A DNA stretch of 64,000 bases from the NCBI RefSeq assembly GCF_958979055.1, contig NC_084891.1, positions 23,252,001-23,316,000 of the forward strand, read 5' to 3'. Shown piece after piece: positions 1-11,294 of this stretch. Position 1 is the stretch's first letter, and every line of letters starts with the position of its first letter. The notes beneath the pieces were generated by a model, which saw only the letters and a list, made by a program, of their open reading frames with translations, searched no databases and was not told the origin of the DNA. The position numbers were made by a program, and so were the translations under genes. The stretch comes from Alnus glutinosa. Taxonomy: Eukaryota; Streptophyta; Magnoliopsida; Fagales; Betulaceae.

Positions 1-3000
1 GAAGTGGTGGTTTGATTCTCCTTTGGAAGAAGTCTGCTTTGGTAGAGGTCCAGAATTTTAGCTGCAGACATATTAATGCTATAGTCCGTGATAACCCTGC
101 GGGAGATCAATGGAAACTTACTTGTTTTTTTATGAGCATCCGGATGTTGCAAAGAGGTATCAAGCTTGGATGTTGTTGAGACATTTGGCGAATTTATCCC
201 CTGCTCCGTGGCTCTGTCTTGGGGATTTTAACGAAATTGTGTCTTTGGGGGAAAAATCTAGTACCTCAATTCGTCCCAAAAGACAAATGGAAGCTTTCCA
301 AAATACCCTGGATGACTGTTCCTTATTGGATCTGGGTTTTTCGGGCCTTAAATTTACTTGGTGCAATGATCGGGCGAGTGGTGGAATTACTAGAGAACGG
401 CTGGATAGGGCCGTTGCTAATCACGAGTAGTGCCACCGTTTTGATGTTGTTGCGGTTGATGTTCTGCCTCGTTACTATTCGGACCATCATCCTATTCTTG
501 TTTCTTTTTCAAGGCATCAGGATACTATATGGCACAAGGGAAGACAGTTTCGGTATGAAAGTAGTTGGGAGAAACATAAGGATTATGGGGAGTTGATAAA
601 GCAAGTGTGGCGGGTCAGGGAGTCCTCTGAGCATGTTTGGGTTAAGTTGAGAAATTATCTTATAGGGTGTAAAAGGGTTCTCCAGAGGTGGACTAGGAAG
701 GAAGGTGGTGATCTAAAAGAAAAATTGCAGTTGAAAGAACAGGAACTGTTGACTTTGAAGATGCAGGATCCAGGGGCAGGGAGAGAAGAAGAGTGTCAAG
801 TTCGAGATGAAATTCATTCTTTACTTGAACAAGAAGATGTAAAGTGGAAACAACGGGCTAAGGAGAATTGGCTTAAGTATGGTAATAGAAATACGAAATT
901 TTTCCATGCCAGTGCAAATCAAAAAAACAAAAGTAGCCACATTGAGCAAATTCTGGATCAAGATGGGCGACTGTGTTCTAAACAGGGGGAAATTGAAGAG
1001 GCTTTTGTTTCTTATTTCCAGACTTTATTTACAGCAGGGGAAAATTTGGAAGTAGAAGCTAGTACTGGGGTTGTTCAACGAAGGGTAACCCAATCTATGA
1101 ATAATAGACTATTGGTTGAGTTTACTATGGATGATATTAGTACTGCTTTGAATCAAATGGTGGCTCTTAAGGCCCCGGGACCCGATGGTTTTACAGCAGG
1201 TTTTTACCAACAAAACTAGGCAACTATTCACAAGGAGGTTTGCATTGCTATTCTATATTTCCTTAATACCAGTGTGCTGGATAATAGAATAAACATGACC
1301 AATATTGCTCTGATTCCTAAGTTGACTTCTCCCAGTAAGGTCACGGATTTTAGGCCTATTAGTTTATGTAATGTCTTTTATAAACTAATCTTTAAAGTCT
1401 TGGCTAATAGGCTTAAAGAAGTGTTGCCATAAATTATATCCACTTCTCAAAGTGCATTCATCCCTAGACGGTTGATTACTGATAATGTCATAGTAGCTTA
1501 TGAAACTATGCATTCTATGCAGACTCGGATGTGGAGTAAGGTCGGTTTTATGGGTTTGAAGCTTGATATGAATAAGACTTACGACTGGGTGGAGTGGGTT
1601 TTCTTGGAAGCTGTTATGAGACGTTTTGGGGTTTGATGAGAGATGGATACATTTGATTATGAGTTGTGTCCGTTCAGTTCAGTATTTAGTGGTGGTTAAT
1701 GAAAATCCAGTGGGCAACATTTCACCTACCAGGGGAATTCGGCAAGGTGACCCAATTTCCCCTTATCTTTTTATAATTTGTGCTGAAGCTTTAAGTTCTT
1801 TAATCTATCGAGCGGTGGATACGGGTATTATCACAAGTGTTCCTACCTCCCCCGGGGGCCCACGGTTGAGTCATTTGATATTTGCAGATGACAGTTTGCT
1901 TTTCTGTAAAGCAAATTCAGTTGAATGGAGGAGATTAATGAGGATTCTGGGAGTCTATGAAGCTGGTTCGGGACAAAAATTGAATCTTGAAAGACCTCAA
2001 TCCTTTTTAGCAGGAACACAACTGATGTGAAAAAATAGGAGATTCTTACTGTTTTCTGGTTTTATGGAGGCTCAACGAATAGATACTTACCTTGGTTTGC
2101 CTTCTTACATCGGCAAATCAAAAATCCAATCTTTTAGTAGTATCAAAGATCGGGTTCAGAAGCGATTAAATAATTAGAAGGTTAAATTTATATCTTAGGC
2201 TGGAAAGGAAGTACTATTGAAGGCTGTTGTGCAGGCAATTCCTACTTACAGTATGAGTGTTTTCCAGCTTCCAGCCACTTTGTATAAAGAGTTGGAGGGC
2301 TTGATGTAGCGTTTTTGGTGGGAACATATGGCTAAGGAGGCTAATATACATTAGATGAGCTGGGAAAAAATGGGAAGATCCAAATCTATTGGGGGGCTCG
2401 ATTTTCAGGATCTTATTATGTTCAATAAAGCCTTACTTGCTAAATAAGGTTGGCGTCTTATGCAAAATCCTGAATCTCTTATAGCTCAAGTCCTAAGGAC
2501 AAAATATTTCCCTCGTGATTCTTTCTTGTCATCTGTGGTGGGAACTCAGCCTTCTTTTGTATGGAGAAGTTTGTTGTTTGCAATAGATTTATTAAAAGAA
2601 GGTTTGGTGTGGAGGGTTGGGGATTGGAAGAGTATTCACATCTGGAACGAACAGTGGTTGCCTACACCTACTTCTTTTTTGGTACAGTCTCCCCCAAGGG
2701 TGATTTCTGCAGATTCGGCTGTTTCAACTCTTATTGATTCTGATTTACGGGGGTGGAATACTAGACTTATTAATGCTGTTTTCAGTTTGGAAGAGGCTAA
2801 GGTTATTGCTGCTATTCCTTTGAGTCCTACTCTTCCATCGGATTGAATTGTGTGGCGAGGTACAAAGAATGGAGTTTTTTCAGTGCGAAGTGCATATCAC
2901 TTGGGAATGGAAATTAATGCTCGCAATTTGGGTGGTACATCACAGGAGGCGGGCGGACTGCAAGTCTGGTATGTTATTTGGAATTTGAGAGTTCCAAACC

Positions 3001-3992
3001 CTGTAAAGCTTTTCATGTGGCGTGCGTGTAATGATTTACTTCCCACTAAGAGCAATTTATTTAGGCGTTAAATTGTGCCCTTGTTGTACTAGTGAATCTG
3101 AAACAGTTTTTCATGTCCTCTGGAAATGTCTAGCTGCTCAAGATGTATGGGGTGGGAGTTTAGTGTCATTTCAGAAGTGTTCTTTCATGGGAGATAATTT
3201 TATGCCGCTTTTGGAGTACCGTATAGAGCGCTTCTCATCTGAAGATTTAGATCTTATGGTAGTGATCTCTAGAAGAATTTGGTTACGAAGAAATATTTTT
3301 ATCTTTGATAATATTTTCACTCCCCCTCAAACTGTTTTCAAGGAATCAATGGAATCTCTTGATGATTTCCGCAAGTACAATAAAAAAGATGAGGCTTTTG
3401 TGATTTTTGGGGGGCAATCTAATTATCTTTTATTACACAAGGGGTGGCAACCTCCGCCTGCAGAAATTATAAAGTTGAATTGGGATGCTTCTTTGCTAGT
3501 TAAGGAGCATCATATTGGTATTGGGATTGTGGCTATGAACATGGTAATTTTTTAGGTGCAAGGGCTATCACGAAAAAGGTTGTGACGACACCGAATGTGG
3601 CTGAAGCTATGGCAACCCTAGAAGCTATTTTATTTTGTAAGCAGGCTGGTTTCTTCAATGTTCTTCTTGAAAGGGATGCTAAGCAAGTGGTAAATGATGT
3701 TAATCATGGCTCTCTAAATCTGTCAACGGCTGGCCATTTTATTGAGGGAATCATTTCAGAAATGCAAGGGTTCAGGTATGCAACTTTGGTTTTGTGGGTA
3801 GAAAAGCTATTAATGTGGCCCATTGTTTAGCAAAAGAGGTATCTAGTAAGGTTGTTGATTTAGTTTAGTTTGAGGATATACTTCGTTGTATTTTGCATGC
3901 ATTACTTAGGGACAGATAATTTTTTAAGGATCAGTTGTTTTCTATCGATGAAGAAGTTTCAACATTGTTAAAAAAAAAAAAAAAAAAAAAAA
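1..3992 (+). mobile_element. LINE (plant L1 type), decayed, 5' end outside window
   Basis: A non-LTR retrotransposon read left to right. In order it shows endonuclease, reverse transcriptase, the zinc-binding domain that follows RT in plant LINEs, a C-terminal RNase H, and then an A run at about 3969-3992 that marks the 3' end. The window opens inside the endonuclease, so ORF1, the 5' end and the upstream target duplication lie outside. Many in-frame stops and frameshifts make it an old, dead copy. The first base after the A run begins the flank of the BTL3-like gene, whose start codon is 400 bases on. Confidence 0.93.
3..3910 (+). pseudogene. LINE ORF2 relic: endonuclease-RT-zinc-RNase H
   Basis: Broken second ORF. 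Endonuclease traces run to about 590, including GDFNEIV near 218-238 and a DHHP motif near 482-493. A T run at 126-132 marks a frameshift between the opening frame and the next. RT traces run from about 1130 to 2030: APGPDGF near 1173-1193, RPISLCNVFYKLI near 1352-1390, a degenerate LDMNKTYD block near 1563-1585, RQGDPISPYLF near 1740-1772 and the catalytic FADD at 1881-1892. The RT-associated zinc domain follows at about 2850-3230. An RNase H start (LNWDAS) lies near 3475-3492. Stops interrupt it at, for example, 1217, 1429, 2028 and 2844. Confidence 0.9.
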
Positions 3993-4210
3993 GTAGTATT
4001 GCTACTGCTACTTACCACTAGAGCAACACTACTAACACAAAGTGTGAGTCTGTGACCACTAATAAAATTATAAAAAGAAAAGGTTGAGAAAAAAACAGAG
4101 ATAAAACGATTTAATATACTGTTCAGAAAAAATATATTCAATGTACTAATCAAAAATCAAGAAGGAAACGACTTTCCAGTCAGTTTTGGAGAGAATTGTA
4201 CTATGCGGCG

Positions 4211-4330
4211 ATGGAAGCAAAGCAACCGAATCCGCCATTTTCTTTCTCCAATGCTTCAACTCTCACGACAAAGCTTATCCCATTCCCTCGTATTCTCCAA
4301 CCTTATCGCTACTCTCATGACAAAGCTTAA
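4211..4330 (+). other. possible upstream ORF in the BTL3-like leader
   Basis: An ATG at 4211 opens a 39-codon frame ending in TAA at 4328-4330, in a different frame from the main start at 4392. If transcription starts upstream of 4211, this uORF would sit in the leader and could lower translation of the carrier. The transcription start is not visible, so this is an inference from position only. Confidence 0.3.
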
Positions 4331-4391
4331 AAGCTCATGTCGTCCACATTCAAAACCCTAGATTTTTCCCAAGCACCATTTCGCTCGCAAA

Positions 4392-7132
4392 ATGCTGCTA
4401 GGACTGGACCTCCGCTTTAGCAACTCTCACTCTCATTCTCCAAATTTGTTTTGTTATATAAATTCCAACTTGAGTGTATTTGTTAGCGGCGGGTTGTTTC
4501 TGGAACCCGCAATTCCTTCTTCATTCGTTAACTTAATTTCGTCCACAAGTTCTTCGATTAGCGTATCGGGCTCGGCTTCTTCTAGTACTTGTGGTCGAAA
4601 ACCGGTGGTTTTGAGGAGAGAGAAGAGCGTTGGGTTTTTGACGGTGAGCTTGAAGAGTGATGGGTTTGTTCGGGAATCGAAGGTGTATTTGGTGCAAAAC
4701 AGAGAGGAGGGTCCCGAGAAGGCGACGACGCGTGAGGAAGGCGACGCGGTTGTTGAGCGAGGAAAGAAACAGAAGGCTAGGTTACGGGGAGGTCGTGCCG
4801 TGAACACTACCAAGCATCTCTGGTCAGGTGCTATAGCCGCCATGGTCTCCAGGTAGGAAATTGATTAGCTCTTGTGTAATTGCACTGTGCACATGCTCTT
4901 TAATTCCATTCATTTATTCCTGGATCGATGATATGATGCTTCAGCGATTGATATAAACTGTTTCGTCTACTTCTTAATCCTTTATATGCTATTTAATTTA
5001 GTTGAAAATAGAACGACGTGTTTCTAATGCGTTGTATTAGGCATGTGAGCAACGTATTCGATATATGTGAAAAATAATAATAATAAAAATAAAAATAAAA
5101 AACCCCTTACACTCTTGATTTATGCAGGGGAAAATTTTGAGACAGGGATCATATTGCATGTATACTAGTTTAACTGGTGTATTATGTGTATTTTGATGTC
5201 AGGTCTATACATTTTTATATAACATGGACTATTGGTTTTGCTATGCTTCATGGCACTTAGTGAGGCCTTCCTCATAGAAATGGATTCCTGTTGATTTAGT
5301 AATTTGAACGAGACCTCTACGTTTTATTCAAGAAATTGTAGAATTTGACTAATGAATATCTTCTAAGGAGCAAGTAGTTAGTTTTCAGATCATATCAATT
5401 TGTTTTTGCTACCATTTAATAATTTCTAACACGAGTGTTGTTGAATGTTGTTGATATCAGAACCTTTGTTGCCCCACTTGAGAGACTGAAGCTGGAATAT
5501 ATACTTCGTGGTGAACAGAAGCATCTTTTTGAACTCGTTAAGACTATTGCAGCTTCTCAGGGCCTGAGAGGATTTTGGAAGGGGAACCTTGTCAACATTC
5601 TTCGTACAGCTCCATTTAAGGCAGTTAATTTCTATGCTTATGATACATACAGAAAACAATTGCTCAAACTGTCGGCAAATGAGGAAACTACAAACTTTGA
5701 GAGGTTTATTGCTGGTGCTGCTGCTGGAATTACTGCTACTGTCCTCTGTTTACCACTTGATACGGTATATGACAATTTGGGATTTAGTCTTCCTTTTCCA
5801 TTCTCTTCTTTTCTAAATCTGATCAAATTGTTTACTGCCCTTTGGTGTGCCTTTTATGTTCAAAGTAGTAAAGTTATAATAATTCTTGCATATGCAGTTA
5901 GTTCTCCTACTTGATTTCAGCTTACATTGGCCTTTAAATCCTACAAAATTTTTAAAATGCTGTATCTTTCAGATCCGGACCAAGATGGTTGCACCTGGTG
6001 GGGAAGCCTTGGGTGGTGTTATTGGTGCTTTCCGCCACATGATACGAACCGAAGGATTCTTTTCTCTTTACAAGGGCTTAGTACCTTCCATTATAAGTAT
6101 GGCTCCTTCAGGTGCAGTTTTCTATGGTGTGTATGATATACTGAAATCAGCATATCTGCATTCACCAGAAGGAAAGAAGAGAATTCAGAATATGAGCCAG
6201 CACGGGCAGGAACTGAACGCTTTTGACCAGCTTGAGTTGGGACCAGCTAGGACCTTACTATATGGGGCTGTTGCTGGTGCTTGTGCAGAAGCGGCAACAT
6301 ATCCATTTGAAGTTGTGAGGAAGCACCTTCAAATGCAAGTCCGGGCAACTAAATTGGGTGCTTTGGCAACTGGTGTGAAGATAGTTGAGCAGGGAGGAAT
6401 CACAGCTCTCTATGCAGGACTCATTCCCAGTTTGCTACAGGCACGTATTACAAAAATCTTGATCTACTCTATTTACTCATTTGGTGTTCTATGCAAGGTT
6501 TATATGGTCGTTAGGTGCCCCTAGACCTGAAGACAAAAATCTTTGGCTAGTTTTATCAAAACTGCAAAACTGTAATCATACTATACCTTTTCGGATCTTC
6601 TGGGTATAATGGCTTTGGAAGTTATTACTTTTGACCTCAGGTCTGAGAACTAATTACACCATTTCATCATAGGCAACTACAAAAAAATTAAGGATTATAA
6701 GCTGGCCTTGCTTCTTTAGTTGGTCTCTCTTCCATAGGAGCATATCCTCCTATATTCTCCCTGCTCTGCCATTTCATATGTGATGTTTTCTCTGGAAGAT
6801 GTGTGGCTTTACAGTAGGCCTTCTCCTCAAATTTGGCTTTTGTTATCTGCTTACCGTCATTTATCATGGTCAACTTGTGCTTCTTTGCCATCTATTTATG
6901 CCAAGTTAGTTTGCACAATGTATTTATGTATGTCATTAATATAATAATAATGAATTGTCAAGGTTTCTTTTTCCTTTTTCCTTTTCATTATTCACATTTT
7001 CTTTATATTTTGCTAACCAGGTTCTGTTGATTTTTCTTATTTGTTTACGTTCTGCATATTCAGGTACTTCCCTCAGCTTCAATAAGTTATTTTATCTATG
7101 AATTCATGAAGATTGTTCTCAAAGTGGAATGA
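4392..7132 (+). CDS. mitochondrial carrier, probable adenine nucleotide transporter BTL3-like
   Basis: Four exons: 4392-4852, 5461-5764, 5973-6440 and 7064-7132, joining to 1302 nt and 433 residues. The joined protein has the three carrier repeats with PX[DE]XX[KR] signatures: PLERLK at residues 159-164, PLDTIR at 252-257 (split by intron 2) and PFEVVR at 366-371. A serine-rich, basic, low-complexity N-terminal extension of about 140 residues precedes the first repeat, as in the plant BTL (Brittle1-like) branch of the SLC25 family. The C-terminal exon gives a short tail ending LKVE. Family members exchange adenine nucleotides across an organelle inner membrane. Introns 1 and 2 are GT-AG. Intron 3 (6441-7063) joins in frame only with a GC donor after CAG. 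The start is the first ATG in frame with the extension. The exact member (BTL3 rather than another BTL) is inferred from the overall pattern, not from a search. Confidence 0.88.
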
Positions 7133-7459
7133 GCAGTTGGATCCTCTAGTAGAATTTATTGGAGGTTGTACAGTGAATCGAAGATGAGCACCAGATAATA
7201 TTTGGATTGGCCAGAGTTATCGTTGCCATAGATGTTTACAGTAGCGGCAAAGACTCCTCTGCTCTGCCCTCACCACACGGCTCCATTCATTCATGCGATG
7301 AATTCTTTTGAATTGCAAGATGAAAATAAAAAACTTCCACTACACCTCAACCTTCTGATGAAAATAATTCTTTTGAATTACTAGTCTTTTCTTATTCGAT
7401 AAATTGCTCCTTCATTAATCTAATATTTATAGGTCACTATCCAATTTTGGCGGTCCTAA
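7133..7459. other. 3' flank of the BTL3-like gene
   Basis: AT-rich sequence after the stop codon, presumably 3' UTR then spacer. AATAAA-like strings occur near 7325. No coding feature was seen. Confidence 0.5.
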
Positions 7460-7902
7460 TGTAACGACCCAAGGAAAAGTATTAGTCACATCGGTGTTAT
7501 CGTCCCAAAAGGACTGTCAATGTGGGACTTCGCACCCATGAGTATTTTTATAAACCACTCACTTATGTGAGTTATTCATCTCTTCTCAATATAGGACGAG
7601 GGTGTTACAAACTCTTTCCTAAACCCTTGACGTCCTCGTCAGTGTCACGTCATACAGTGCTCCAGAACCACTAGGTGACTCTAATACTATTTGTAACGAC
7701 CCAAAGAAAAGCGCTAACCACATCTATGCTATCACCTCCAAAAAGACTAGTCAATTTGAAATTTTTTGTAGAATTTTTTATAAAGTTTAGTTTCATCTAA
7801 TAACTAGGCAATGTAAGATTTAGTACCTATAAGTATTTTTATAAATAACTTATTTTATGTGAACTACTCATCTTTTTTCAATATAAGATTGGAATGTTAT
7901 AC
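7460..7902. repeat. pair of TG..CA-type repeats (TGTAACGACCC ... GTTACA)
   Basis: The first copy, 7460-7609, begins TGTAACGACCC and ends GGGTGTTACA, so its ends are also inverted repeats of each other. A second, more diverged and longer copy begins TGTAACGACCC at 7692 and ends near 7902. Shared internal blocks include AGTATTTTTATAAA and CTCATCT..TTCTCAATATA. The 82-base gap has no coding sequence. This fits a very small LTR-type element (TRIM-like) or two tandem insertions. There is no convincing primer-binding site just inside copy 1, so the class is unsettled. Confidence 0.6.
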
Positions 7903-10900
7903 CTACACTCTACCGGTAAGAAACTTAATTTGATGAGCAATGTGTCATTTCATAATAATTTAAGTCCAACCGAATTAATAAATGTACACCATGTGCGACT
8001 TGTCAGGAATGCTAGGTCTAGCTAACTTGGATTGAATTAGACCTGGTGAGCGTGAGGGCCTATCCTTAATATGCAGCAACCTTCGTCGTTGAACATTGCT
8101 TTGCTTTATTAAAAGGCGAACCTCGAAATTGCTAGGCTGCCTAGGTTGTTCTGGAGTAGACATGTGATTAAGTGAAAGCAAATGTTGATTCTTGTTAATG
8201 ATGTTGATTTTTATTATTATTATTATTTGTAGGCAACATGGTGTTGATTTTTTTTTTCTTTTTCTAAGCACATTATGTAGATCGTTGATGTAATGGTTTT
8301 GTTGTTTTTCCTTTTCTTTATCCGTTTACTTGTTCAGTTTTTTTTGCTCTTTTTTTTCTTCTTTCTAAAAGCAAAAACAAAAACAGAGAATTGGTTATTT
8401 GTCAAGGGAAAATTTTCGATATCTAAGTAAGTTCGTATTTTTTTCATTTAACTTGTGCATAAACTGCTGTCAACTTAGAAAAAGTAAGTTATTATCAGTT
8501 GCATGAGATAAAACAATTTACTAAAAAAAATAATACTTTAAGGCACTTCAGAGCAAACTAGAAGAGCCCCTAAAAGAATTCCCAACTCTGCCATTGCCCT
8601 AGGCCCCTAACCCTAACAAGTTGATAGGATTTTATTGCAAAATACCTCCCCAATACATAATCATAACAATCTAAGTCGGCAAATGGTTTAAGGCTCATGT
8701 TTCCAGCGAATGATTCAGGTGGTGTTTGATAACATTTTTAGGAGGAGTATTTTTTTGTGTTTTAGTTGAAAAAATATTTCGATGCGACATAAAAATTAAA
8801 AGATGAAAGTAGTTTTTTAAATTTTTTTGCCAGAAAAATTGTTTGTTAATGTTTTGAGTTTTTTAGATACAAGTTCTCAGCCTCTGCGTGTGGTGCTTAG
8901 GAATCTCTTCATGAAAGAAGTATAAGAACCCTACTCTATTGCTGTTAATATAATTTCCGGTTAGGCGACATGAGCTGTTTGAATATGTTTCTGATCTCTT
9001 TTTGCAAAACAGTATAGCAATAAGAGTGCTTGCTAAGGGTGCCAACTGGTCCCACTCCAATGCTAAAGTCAATTTCTTTTGTATAATAACAACGACACTT
9101 CAATAATAACAATTTTTTTGCTAGCTAATACCTGGAGGTTGGCCTACATTTATACTGAAGAGATGAGACAGTTAATCCCTTGAAATGAGGGAGAATATAT
9201 ATTTGATTGTGGTATTTGAAACGTGGGTTACTGCATGTCCCGGAATGCAAGTCTTTTGATAATCATCGAAACGTGTACACCAACGACCGTACTAGAGACA
9301 CCTTTGTGAAATGTAACTGAGCATCTCGGATTCTTGCGATTTCACATCTTTTGACATGAAGTGGGTTGAGCCCTATGCATTGAGCTCGGCCGACAGGCCT
9401 TCTTCTTGGATTAGGGATAGGTCTTAGTTGGACTTTCGAGCCCATTTCTCCTTTGATAGAGGCCACCTGGATCCCAAACTCTTAGGACCAGGGTCATTTA
9501 GACTTGGTAAACCGGTTGGGCTAGAGGGGCCCAAACTTTTGTAAAGGGTTCGTTTAGGCTTCGAGAATAATAATTCCCCAACAATTGCTCATACATCCAC
9601 TGTTATAATGTTGATATAATAAAAACCACTTAAAAACATAAAGTATACCAATTAAATGAAGTTAATATTAACACTTCTTTTAAAAAAATTAAATAATGTG
9701 AAATCATTTATACTATTGGATGCATCAACTTTAAATCATGATCATAAAATTGATACTATCCATTTAATTTGAAATGAAGATGATCCTATTCCGTTGGACT
9801 CATGCAGTTTAAGACTCAGTCCATTAGGGACAATGATCATCTCAATTTCAAATGAAATGAATAGTATCTATTTCATTGTCAGAATTTAAAGTTAGTTTAT
9901 TTAATGATGTACATAATTTTATATTATTTAAATTTATTAAATACACCAACTTTACATCGGTACGTTAAAATGAAGTGGATCTTATTCCGTTAATTGCGGG
10001 TAGCATGCATTTATTGATGAATGTAGAGACGTTTACGGTTTACCCACTCGCAACGGCCACTAACATCCTCTTTATAGTTTATATATCTGTCACTTCAGAG
10101 AAATTAGCTGGACATAAATTTGCTTGCACGTACGCACGCTAGACCAAGCAACTTCCAACCCCAACCAACCAGGACGGCAGCTTTAAAGTGTGTTTAAGAT
10201 CGTGGTTTGGTAGGTAAAAAGTATAATTTTAAGTTAAATTATAAAAATAAATCATTTAAAAATTATGTATTTTAAAATTTACAATTTAAAAGTGTAAAAA
10301 TGGATCTATTTATTTTATAATCATCACTTAAAATTGGTCCTCCTAATAATATATATACAAGATGTCAATGTTATCACTTTTTTTAAAATTTTAAATAATA
10401 TGAGACAATTATAAATACTATTAGATACATCAATTTTAAATTATAATGATAAAACAAATAGTATATATGTCAAATTAAATAAAGAGAATCCAAAAAAGTC
10501 TTGAACTAATGGCATTTGATGCCGTTTGGTTGTGACTTGCCGGTTTCATCCCTAAATCGACAAGTCTAAAGTCGTGTTGCCACGTACAATTATAAAGTAT
10601 TAAAATAAATAACAATTTAACATAATATGAAAGTAAAATTTTTGAATTCAAGTACGTTACTATTAGATTGAAGGGGAGTATGAATTTTGACGTTTGAACC
10701 CACCCATGAGCCATGAAAATAGATAAATAGTAATTTCACAGGAAAAAATAACTTTAAATTTTATTTTATGACAAATGATAGAAAAATTTCATGTAACCTA
10801 TAATTCATTTCTTGCATATATTTAACAGGAAAAATATCCCTGGTAACCTTTTTGCTATTGGCTTAGAAATTCTGGACAATATTACATACACTTGAAACGG

Positions 10901-11140
10901 AATTTATACATTCTTGAGGTTGGGTTAATCTAAACGGAATTACTTGTATTAATAATATAAGTAATTAATTTTATAGTGAAAACTTATATGTAATTGGTTA
11001 ATAATCCAATTTGTAACGAGATCGATGAATTTAATATTTAATTAGTGTGTGAATAAAATTACACAGTATCTAATTAAAAGCTGTCCTTCAAACCGCACAA
11101 ACTGAGTTTACCGTGCACGTGTAAGTCATTCACTCGACTT
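7903..11140. other. AT-rich intergenic spacer
   Basis: Long T and A runs and short ORFs only. The block 9241-9600 is less AT-rich, with phrases such as GGTTGGGCTAGAGGGGCCC, and could be an old LTR fragment, but no ends could be defined. The last 150 bases before 11295 become CT-rich, as expected for the leader of the next gene. Confidence 0.5.
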
Positions 11141-11294
11141 TTGATAGAGACGCAGAGACGCCCTTTCTCCTCACTTCCTCACTTCCTCTCGTCTTTTCTC
11201 TTTCGCTTTCAAAAATTCCCACCAAGTTTTCTCTGCTGTAAATTCATCTCCTCCACAACACCTAAATTTCCTGCAAAAACCCTAATTCACCACC

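Noticed and set aside
6441..6524. BTL3-like protein ending in the intron at 6524
   Set aside because: Read-through residues (ARITKILIYS...) lack the final carrier segment, while a fitting exon lies at 7064-7132.
7460..7902. Cassandra-type TRIM with an embedded 5S rRNA promoter
   Set aside because: No 5S-like internal promoter block could be seen in either repeat.
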